This document shows, piece by piece, positions 57,583 to 64,000 of a stretch of DNA of 64,000 nucleotides. The stretch spans positions 1 through 64,000 of the forward strand of contig NZ_JANXWG010000103.1 of the NCBI RefSeq assembly GCF_025351285.1. The letters run 5' to 3'. Every line of letters begins with the position of its first letter. Position 1 is the stretch's first letter. This DNA is from Novosphingobium sp. (GTDB lineage Bacteria; Pseudomonadota; Alphaproteobacteria; Sphingomonadales; Sphingomonadaceae). Below the pieces are notes generated by a model. The model did no database searches. It was given only the letters and a program-made list of their open reading frames with translations, and was not told the origin of the DNA. The translations under genes were made by a program, and so were the position numbers.

Positions 57583-58026
57583 CTATTCTTCGCAAAGCGC
57601 CTTCAGTTGATCCGCCACGATACCCCAACCGGTGTCGAATCCCATATCCTTGTGATGCGCCATCGATTCGGGCGTCCAATGCCGCGCGCGGGCGGTGTAG
57701 CGGGTGCCGTGTCCTTCCGGCGCAATCTCCCAGATGCCAAGCATGAACGGACCCGCGGGCTCCAGATCGGCGGTGATGGCATCGGTAAAGGCAAAGCGCC
57801 GGCCATCGTCCCACGCCAGCACGAAGCCCTCGTGCGCGCTCTCCTCGCCCTCGGGCCCGCGCATGATCAGGCGCGAGCCACCGCCCGGGTGCCGATCAAG
57901 CTGATCGACTTCGGTGCGCCACGGCTTGGGTGCCCACCATTCGGGGATGCGGTTGGTCATCACGTCCCACACCCTGGCGGGCGGGGCGGAGATCAGGCGG
58001 GTGACGCTGAGTTCAAGATTGCTCAT
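57583..58026 (-). CDS. SRPBCC (AHSA1-like) family protein
   Basis: LELSVTRLISAPPARVWDVMTNRIPEWWAPKPWRTEV...GTRYTARARHWTPESMAHHKDMGFDTGWGIVADQL. Confidence 0.92.
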   Translation of the reverse strand: MSNLELSVTRLISAPPARVWDVMTNRIPEWWAPKPWRTEVDQLDRHPGGGSRLIMRGPEGEESAHEGFVLAWDDGRRFAFTDAITADLEPAGPFMLGIWEIAPEGHGTRYTARARHWTPESMAHHKDMGFDTGWGIVADQLKALCEE

Positions 58027-58038
58027 GGACAATTCCAT

Positions 58039-58695
58039 TCAATCGCGGTCGGGGGCGCCGAGCGGGAAGTAGCTGCGAAAAGGCCGCGCCGCCTCGATGC
58101 ATTGCGACACCGCGGGTAGCGCGACGAGATGCGCACGCCAGGCCGAAAGGCGGGGGAATTCTGCGCCGATCTGTTCGACCCAGTCGGCATAAAACAGCGA
58201 CGGCGCGGCCGCGCATTCGACCAGCGTGATCGCGCCAGCCCCCTCCTCGCGCCCGGCCAGCCATTCCTCCAGCCAGGCGTAAGTCCGCCGCAATTGCGCA
58301 GTCACTTCGGCCAGCACCACCGGATCGGGCGCTCCCGGATGGCGGATGGCTTCGGCCACCGCGCCCTGCATGGTGTTCATCACATAGTTGTCGAACACCC
58401 GGTCCATCGTCCGCACATCGAGCGCAGCCGCAGCGTCTGCGGGAATCAGCGGCAGATCGGCCGGGAAGCGCTGGTTCAGGTATTCGATGATCGAGGTCGC
58501 CTCGAACACCACCTTGCCATCATCGACGAGCACCGGGAACTTAGCATGCGGCCCGCCGTGTTGCGCCACGATTGCGCCATGCTCGGGAAATTCGGCTTCG
58601 AGCACGCGGAAATCGTACTCCAGCCCCAGCGCATGGAGCGCGATCTGCGCCTTCCACGTGTAGGACGAGAACGGATGCCCATAAAGCGCGAGCAT
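58039..58695 (-). CDS. Glutathione S-transferase
   Basis: MLALYGHPFSSYTWKAQIALHALGLEYDFRVLEA...FPVLVDDGKVVFEATSIIEYLNQRFP. Confidence 0.92.
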   Translation of the reverse strand: MLALYGHPFSSYTWKAQIALHALGLEYDFRVLEAEFPEHGAIVAQHGGPHAKFPVLVDDGKVVFEATSIIEYLNQRFPADLPLIPADAAAALDVRTMDRVFDNYVMNTMQGAVAEAIRHPGAPDPVVLAEVTAQLRRTYAWLEEWLAGREEGAGAITLVECAAAPSLFYADWVEQIGAEFPRLSAWRAHLVALPAVSQCIEAARPFRSYFPLGAPDRD

Positions 58696-59177
58696 CACGC
58701 GCCCTTTCGCGCCGTATCGATCGCCGCAATGTCGATCTTCCTCATCCCCATCATCGCCATGAAGACGCGGCCGCGCGCGTCGGGGTCGGGGTCCTTCATT
58801 CCGTCGGTCAGCGCGCGCGGGGTGATCTGCCAGCTTATTCCCCATTTGTCCTTGCACCAGCCGCACTGGCTTTCCTGTCCGCCGTTGCCGACGATCGCAT
58901 TCCAGTAGCGGTCGGTCTCCTCCTGCGAATCGGTCGGCACTATGAACGAGAAAGCCTCGCTGTGCTTGAAGTGCGGCCCGCCGTTGAGCCCCACGCACGG
59001 CAGGCCCATCACGCTGAATTCCACCGTCAGCGCGTCGCCCTTCTGCCCATCGGGATAATCACCCGGCGCGCGCTGGACCGTGCCGACGTGCGTGTCGGGG
59101 AAGGTCGCGGCATAGAACGTGGCGGCCTCCTCTGCGTTGCGTTCGTACCACAGGCACAGCGTGGGGGTTCCGGACAT
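58695..59177 (-). CDS. VOC family protein (PhnB-like)
   Basis: TLCLWYERNAEEAATFYAATFPDTHVGTVQRAPGDYPDGQKGDALTVEFSVMGLPCVGLNGGPHFKHSEAFSFIV...CGWCKDKWGISWQITPRAL. Confidence 0.93.
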   Translation of the reverse strand: MSGTPTLCLWYERNAEEAATFYAATFPDTHVGTVQRAPGDYPDGQKGDALTVEFSVMGLPCVGLNGGPHFKHSEAFSFIVPTDSQEETDRYWNAIVGNGGQESQCGWCKDKWGISWQITPRALTDGMKDPDPDARGRVFMAMMGMRKIDIAAIDTARKGA

Positions 59178-59181
59178 GGCG

Positions 59182-59826
59182 TTATCCTTGTTTTTGAACC
59201 GCTTCGATCAGCGCATTGTCGATCGCCTTGGCCGCCTTGTAGCCTTCGCGCGCGCGGAACCGTTCTGCATAGGCTTCAAAGGCCGGGCGTGTCGGGATCG
59301 AGCCGAATGCCAGCCCCCAATCGACCTGGCTGCCGACGTAGACATCGGCCATCGTGAAGCGATCCCCGCAGACGAACGCATTCGCGGACAAGTGCTGGTC
59401 GAGCGTGTCCATCGTCCGATCGAAGCTGCCGAACCCGACCATGCCTTCGCGGCCCTCGGGCACCTCCCACCCCATCGCGCGCGCGACCACCGCTTGTTCG
59501 ATCGGGCCGGCGGCAAAGAACATCCAGCGCCAGTAATCGGCGCGTTCGGCGTCGGTCGGCGCCAATCCGGCGCCGGGTTCGGCAACTGCGAGATAGACGC
59601 AGATCGCCGCCGCCTCGGTTACCACGCAATCGGTTCCGTCGCGGCGATCAACCCCATGATCTACCAGCGTCGGCACCTTGTGCATCGCGTTGATCGCGGC
59701 GAGTTCGGGCGAACCCTTGGCGAAATCGACGATAACCGTTTCGTATTCGGCGCCCGCTTCATGAAGCGCCCAGCGCACGATCTGCCCGCGCGACATCGGG
59801 TTGGTATAGAAGGTGTAGCAGGCCAT
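59182..59826 (-). CDS. Glutathione S-transferase
   Basis: MACYTFYTNPMSRGQIVRWALHEAGAEYETVIVDF...KVPTLVDHG...VVTEAAAICVYLA. Confidence 0.92.
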   Translation of the reverse strand: MACYTFYTNPMSRGQIVRWALHEAGAEYETVIVDFAKGSPELAAINAMHKVPTLVDHGVDRRDGTDCVVTEAAAICVYLAVAEPGAGLAPTDAERADYWRWMFFAAGPIEQAVVARAMGWEVPEGREGMVGFGSFDRTMDTLDQHLSANAFVCGDRFTMADVYVGSQVDWGLAFGSIPTRPAFEAYAERFRAREGYKAAKAIDNALIEAVQKQG

Positions 59827-59910
59827 GAGCGGTCTCCAGGAAGACAGGAACAAACAAGGAATATGATGCGCCGAGTCGAGTTAAGGCGTGTTGTGTTCAA
59901 GTGACGCGGT

Positions 59911-60726
59911 TCAAGCCAGCGCGCCAACCACTCCGAAGCGCGCGCCTTGCGGATCGATCGCCATGACCACGTGATCGCCGCCGGGCACTTCATGCGGGCC
60001 GCTGGTCACCGTGCCGCCGCCCGTCTCGATCGCCGCCTTGGCCGACGTGACATTGGGCACGCGGAAATAGAGCAACCACTGCGCCGGCGCGCTTTCATCG
60101 TGGCGCTGCATGATCGCGCCGAGCTGCATCCCATGGTGATCGATGAAGCAGTAATCGCCCATCGGCCCCATCGGCATGACGTTGTCGAAAGTGAAGCCGA
60201 AATGCTTGCCATAGAACGCCTTGGCGCCCGCCAGATCGGGGCTGGCCAGTTCGTTCCAGGCCACGTGCTGCGCGGTGTTGGGCGCAAACACGTCGCTTGC
60301 CATGTTTTCCATGCCCGCCGGCGGCTTCGGCTTCATCAGGTAGAACGCCACGCCTTGCGGATCGGACAGCATCGCAAACCGGCCGACTTCGTGATCGACT
60401 GCGGGCATGACCAAGTTTGCGCCATCGGCCGCCATCGCCGCAATCGCCGCGTCAACGTCCGCGACATGGAAATACGGCAGCCAGATCGGACAGGCACCGT
60501 GCTCCTGCATTGCGGGCGAAAGTTGGAGCATCCCACCGGCCTGGCCGCCATCGTCGCGCCCGATCATGCGGTAATCCATGTCGGCCTTGGGATCGGGCTG
60601 GCCGGCGATGGTCCAGCCGACCACGTCGCCGTAAAAGCGCGCAGCGGCGTTGGCATCGCTGGTCATGAGTTCGTACCAGATGAACGCGCCGGCCGGATTG
60701 GGCCCCTTCGTTTCAGCCATCATCAT
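59911..60726 (-). CDS. Two-domain VOC family protein
   Basis: GAFIWYELMTSDANAAARFYGDVVGWTI... and second repeat AWNELASPDLAGAKAFYGKHFGFTF.... Confidence 0.92.
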   Translation of the reverse strand: MMMAETKGPNPAGAFIWYELMTSDANAAARFYGDVVGWTIAGQPDPKADMDYRMIGRDDGGQAGGMLQLSPAMQEHGACPIWLPYFHVADVDAAIAAMAADGANLVMPAVDHEVGRFAMLSDPQGVAFYLMKPKPPAGMENMASDVFAPNTAQHVAWNELASPDLAGAKAFYGKHFGFTFDNVMPMGPMGDYCFIDHHGMQLGAIMQRHDESAPAQWLLYFRVPNVTSAKAAIETGGGTVTSGPHEVPGGDHVVMAIDPQGARFGVVGALA

Positions 60727-60777
60727 TCTCCCCGGGTAATTATGGGCGAAAAGCCGCCAAATATCATGCACTTGCCG

Positions 60778-61197
60778 TCAAACGGCATCAGCCGATTTCT
60801 CCGATCGGTCCATCCAGAACGGCTCCCATACGTGGCCATCGGGATCCACCAGCGTGCGCTGGTACGTGAAGCCGTGGTCTTCGGGCGGGTTGGCATCAGC
60901 GGTGCCGCCTGCCGCTGCGCCCGCCGCGATCATCGCATCGACCTCGGCGCGGCTGTCGACGGTGATCGCCAGGCTGACTTCGCTCGATCCGGTGGGGCAG
61001 ATCGGCCGGGTGGTGAAGCCCTGCCACTTGGCATGAGTCAGCAGCATCACCGATATGGCATCGCTCCACACCATCGCTGCGCCGGATTCATCGGAGAAGG
61101 CCGGGTTGTGGATGAAGCCAAGCGCTTCATAAAAGGCACGCGCGCGCGACAAGTCGGCCACGGGCAAGCTGACGAAGATCATCTTCACGGGCATCAT
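60778..61197 (-). CDS. VOC family protein (glyoxalase-like)
   Basis: KMIFVSLPVADLSRARAFYEALGFIHNPAFSDESGAAMVWSDAISVMLLTHAKWQGFT...TLVDPDGHVWEPFWMD. Confidence 0.93.
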   Translation of the reverse strand: MMPVKMIFVSLPVADLSRARAFYEALGFIHNPAFSDESGAAMVWSDAISVMLLTHAKWQGFTTRPICPTGSSEVSLAITVDSRAEVDAMIAAGAAAGGTADANPPEDHGFTYQRTLVDPDGHVWEPFWMDRSEKSADAV

Positions 61198-61308
61198 TCT
61201 CCAGTTGTCCGCGCACTTCAGGCCGGATCGGCCATGGAATCGACCAGGTTGAATACGGCGAGCGGCACCCGGGCGAAGGCTGTGGCTTCGAGCCGATGAG
61301 CGGGCGAA

Positions 61309-61962
61309 TCATGCGGCAAGCGACGGTTCCTCCGACAGCAGCAGTTCGACATAGCGCCGCAAGTGCCCAAGCGATTCGCGCGCGGCTGGTGCGGCTGCTT
61401 CCGGGGGAAGCGCCTTGGCGGTGACGAACGCGCCCTGGATCACCGTCTGCACGTGTCGCGCCAGGCTGACTGCACGGGGTTCAACCAGGCCCCGTGCAGC
61501 AAGTGCTGCGGCAATGTCGTCTTCCAGCGCGCGGGCGTTGGCACCGATGCTGGCTGCGCACGCGTCGCGGATTGCGGCGCTGGTGGCGAAGCTTTCCTGC
61601 AGCATCGTGCCCGCCACGCAACTGAAGCTTTCGGCCGGCCCTGAAATCAGCGCGATCCGCAAGTCGATATAGCCAAGCACCCGCACCGCCGGATCTGCTT
61701 CATGATGGAACGGCGCCGATGCGAAGAATTCGCCGGTCGACCTTGACCAGTATTGTGCGGCGGCCACGCCAAGCTGTTCCTTGCTGGGAAAATGGTGGAA
61801 AAACGCGCCCTTGGTGACCCCTGCTTCAAGGCAGAGCTGATCCACGCTGGTGGCCGAAAAGCCCTGCGCGCGCACCAGCCGCACCGCTGCTTCGAGCAAT
61901 TTGTCCCGCGCAGTGGCCGGCTGGGGGCGGAAGGGGCGATTCGGGATCACCCCCCCAAACAT
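61309..61962 (-). CDS. TetR/AcrR-family transcriptional regulator
   Basis: ARDKLLEAAVRLVRAQGFSATSVDQLCLEAGVTKGAFFHHFPSKEQLGVAAAQYW; start ambiguous (61962 or upstream 62046). Confidence 0.92.
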   Translation of the reverse strand: MFGGVIPNRPFRPQPATARDKLLEAAVRLVRAQGFSATSVDQLCLEAGVTKGAFFHHFPSKEQLGVAAAQYWSRSTGEFFASAPFHHEADPAVRVLGYIDLRIALISGPAESFSCVAGTMLQESFATSAAIRDACAASIGANARALEDDIAAALAARGLVEPRAVSLARHVQTVIQGAFVTAKALPPEAAAPAARESLGHLRRYVELLLSEEPSLAA

Positions 61963-61979
61963 ACCGACCGGTCGGTATG
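61960..61979. promoter_or_regulatory. Perfect 20-bp palindrome, candidate TetR operator
   Basis: cataccgaccggtcggtatg, perfectly self-complementary, at the 5' end of the TetR gene. Confidence 0.75.
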
Positions 61980-62187
61980 CGTCAACCTGCTTTCGTGACT
62001 TGCTCGATACTCGCACAAAAATCAGTAAGTTACTGGACATGTTCAATTTTGCAAAAGCATGTCAGCGCAATTGCGCGTTGACTTTGGCGCATCGGACAAT
62101 AGGTTCTGCGCCAACAAGAACATGGGTCGGCTATTCCTGCCGCCACTACACGATAGTGGCGTTTCAACCTGCTAGGGGAGTTGGACT

Positions 62188-62709
62188 ATGCGTAAATTGA
62201 TCCTGACATCGATGCTCGCGCTTGGGATGGTCGTCGTGCCCGCCACCGCGATGGCGAAACCGATGAAGCATGCCGCGCATGCGATGAAGGAAAAAACCCT
62301 GTACGAACGCCTCGGCGGCGCGCCGGCCGTCAGCGCGGTGATCGACGATTTTGCCGGTCGTGTTCTCGCCGATACGCGCATCAACGCCAAGTTCGCCAAG
62401 TCGGACCCGACACGGCTTGTTGCCAACCTGAAAACCTTCGTGACGCAAGCCACCGGCGGTCCCAAGGTCTACAAGGGCCAGTCGATGGCGGCTGCACACC
62501 ACAACATGGGCGTGACCGATGCCGAATTCGGCGCGCTGGTCGAAGACCTGGTCGCCACGCTCGACAAGTTCAACGTTCCGGCCAAGGAAAAGGGCGAACT
62601 GCTCGCCGCGCTCGGCCCGCTCGGACCGCAGATCGTCTCGGTCCACAGCAACGAAACCGGTGGCGCGCTGCCCGCCAGCTTCAAACCTGCTCCCGCAGCC
62701 AAGAAGTAG
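62188..62709 (+). CDS. Exported group 1 truncated haemoglobin-like protein
   Basis: Signal peptide [61 protein letters not shown]...[42 protein letters not shown]. Confidence 0.85.
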   Translation: MRKLILTSMLALGMVVVPATAMAKPMKHAAHAMKEKTLYERLGGAPAVSAVIDDFAGRVLADTRINAKFAKSDPTRLVANLKTFVTQATGGPKVYKGQSMAAAHHNMGVTDAEFGALVEDLVATLDKFNVPAKEKGELLAALGPLGPQIVSVHSNETGGALPASFKPAPAAKK

Positions 62710-62758
62710 GCAACAGCCGCTAGCCCGCGCCATCGCAGTGGCGTGATTGCACCAAACG

Positions 62759-62791
62759 AAAGGCCCGCACTTCGGTGCGGGCCTTTTTGTT
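62759..62791 (+). terminator. Rho-independent terminator downstream of the haemoglobin-like gene
   Basis: aaaggcccgcacttcggtgcgggcctttttgt: stem ggcccgcac-ttcg-gtgcgggcc plus T-run. Confidence 0.92.
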
Positions 62792-62820
62792 TGCCTATGG
62801 CGCCGAAATACCGCGTTCGG

Positions 62821-63474
62821 TCAGAGAAAGCCCTTCAACGCCACGGCTTCGCGCGCCGCCACTGCCTGCCACGTGGGTCGTTCCTGCACGCGCGCCAGCC
62901 ATGCGGCCGAGCGCGGGTGCGTGCCGGCATCGATCACCACCCCACCGTAAGCGAGCGTTGTGAACACACTGGCCACCGAAATGTCGGCAATCGAGAACGC
63001 ACCACCGACCAGCCAGCCGGTTTCAGGCGCCGCGCCTTCGAACCACGCCATCAGCGGCACCAGTTCGGCCAGGCCTTGGCTGACGGCGTCCTCGTCGCAT
63101 TCCATCTTCATCAGCCGCGGCTTGACCACCCGGTTGAACACCACTTTGCCGCCGGCCGCAGCCAGCACGGTATCGGCGAATTCCTCGAAGAACACCGCCC
63201 GTCCGCGCGGCTTTGGCTCCGCCGGATAAAGCGCCGGAGTGGGCTGCAGCGCATCGAGATAAGTGGCGATTGCGGTCGAATCGGCCAGCGTGAAATCGCC
63301 ATGCTGCATCGCCGGGATCTTGCGAAACGGGCTCGCCGCCAGAAATTCGGCCGAAGCCGCCGGCCCATTGCCCGGCAGGGCTTGCACCGCGATGCCCTTT
63401 TCTTCGGCCACCACGTGCACCTTGCGCACGAACGGTGAGAACAACGCCCCGAAAACCGTGATTGTACCCGCACT
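62821..63474 (-). CDS. Glutathione S-transferase family protein
   Basis: MSAGTITVFGALFSPFVRKVHVVAEEKGIAVQAL...FRKIPAMQHGDFTLADSTAIATYLDAL. Confidence 0.92.
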   Translation of the reverse strand, partial: SAGTITVFGALFSPFVRKVHVVAEEKGIAVQALPGNGPAASAEFLAASPFRKIPAMQHGDFTLADSTAIATYLDALQPTPALYPAEPKPRGRAVFFEEFADTVLAAAGGKVVFNRVVKPRLMKMECDEDAVSQGLAELVPLMAWFEGAAPETGWLVGGAFSIADISVASVFTTLAYGGVVIDAGTHPRSAAWLARVQERPTWQAVAAREAVALKGFL

Positions 63475-63563
63475 CATCATCACATCCCCCACCATTGGAC
63501 AGTCGCCTGGTTATTGGCGCTTGCTTATTGCAGCCCCGCGCCCAGCCGTATAGGCGGAGCAGA

Positions 63564-64000
63564 ATGAGCGAGACCAGTGAGACCATGACCGCAAACCGCG
63601 AAACCACCATCCTCGACGCCCCCGATCGCGAAATCTCGGTGCGCGAAATGTTCGGCATCGATGTCGACATGACCGTGCCCGCATTCTCGATGGCCGACGA
63701 ACGCGTGCCCGATCGCGACGACGCCTATGTGTTCGACGCCGATACCACGCTGGCGATCCTGGCAGGCTTTGCCTACAACCGCCGCGTGATGGTCCAGGGC
63801 TATCACGGCACCGGCAAGTCGACGCACATCGAACAGGTCGCCGCGCGGCTCAACTGGCCGTGCATCCGCATCAACCTCGATGCGCACATCAGCCGTATCG
63901 ACTTGATCGGGCGTGATGCGATCGTGCTGCGCGATGGCCTCCAGGTCACCGAATTCCGCGAAGGGCTGCTGCCTTGGGCGCTCCAGACCCCCACCGCGCT
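63564..64000 (+). CDS. cobS: Cobaltochelatase CobS subunit, partial (runs off right edge)
   Basis: MSETSETMTANRETTILDAPDREISVREMFGIDVDMTVPAFSMADERVPDRDDAYVFDADTTLAILAGFAYNRRVMVQGYHGTGKSTHIEQVAARLNWPCIRINLDAHISRIDLIGRDAIVLRDG; no stop before the edge. Confidence 0.93.
   Translation, partial: MSETSETMTANRETTILDAPDREISVREMFGIDVDMTVPAFSMADERVPDRDDAYVFDADTTLAILAGFAYNRRVMVQGYHGTGKSTHIEQVAARLNWPCIRINLDAHISRIDLIGRDAIVLRDGLQVTEFREGLLPWALQTPTA

Noticed and set aside
61127-61312. 61-aa minus-strand ORF with ATGA overlap to the TetR stop
   Set aside because: Start/stop overlap is suggestive, but it runs into the downstream VOC gene and has no recognisable fold; insufficient support.
1-64000. rRNA, tRNA, prophage, integrase or transposase genes
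   Set aside because: No recognisable examples found by reading; tRNA absence cannot be proven without tRNAscan-SE.

Overview
The window is a GC-rich alphaproteobacterial chromosome segment. Gene content and order suggest Sphingomonadales (inference; no database search was possible). Most of it is housekeeping: a PBP1a-type protein (partial, left edge), msrB, rplM-rpsI, ctaA, a thiS-thiG fusion, maeB, mutS, nupC, argB, folD, uvrB, tsaD-gpsA, hemC-hemD, rlmJ, ubiH-like, dsbD, parC, two tandem cysteine desulfurases, and cobS (partial, right edge). I found no rRNA, tRNA, CRISPR array, prophage or intact transposon. The observations most worth follow-up are: (1) paired inverted hairpin elements at 6273-6376 and 33614-33704 that share one architecture but have different, compensated stems; (2) a second repeat family, GCCTCCGGCGGGCAAGGG..CCCTTGC, present four times, each just after a stop codon and in the orientation of the upstream gene; (3) a near-perfect Zur-box-like palindrome immediately upstream of a MerC-like gene; (4) a small Cas2/SinR-fold-like ORF translationally coupled to uvrB; (5) a methyltransferase - type III PKS - FAD oxidoreductase cluster; (6) scattered orphan immunity-like proteins (DUF2314/DUF2185-like, DUF2251-like and an unknown); (7) a collapsed SDR pseudogene with an internal deletion at 40425-40610; (8) a GST/VOC/GFA/SRPBCC detoxification run with a TetR gene whose putative start codon lies in a perfect 20-bp palindrome; (9) a tandem cNMP-binding-domain protein coupled to a class II glutamine amidotransferase; (10) an exported truncated haemoglobin. 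Domain and family calls are from reading the translations, not from HMM searches.
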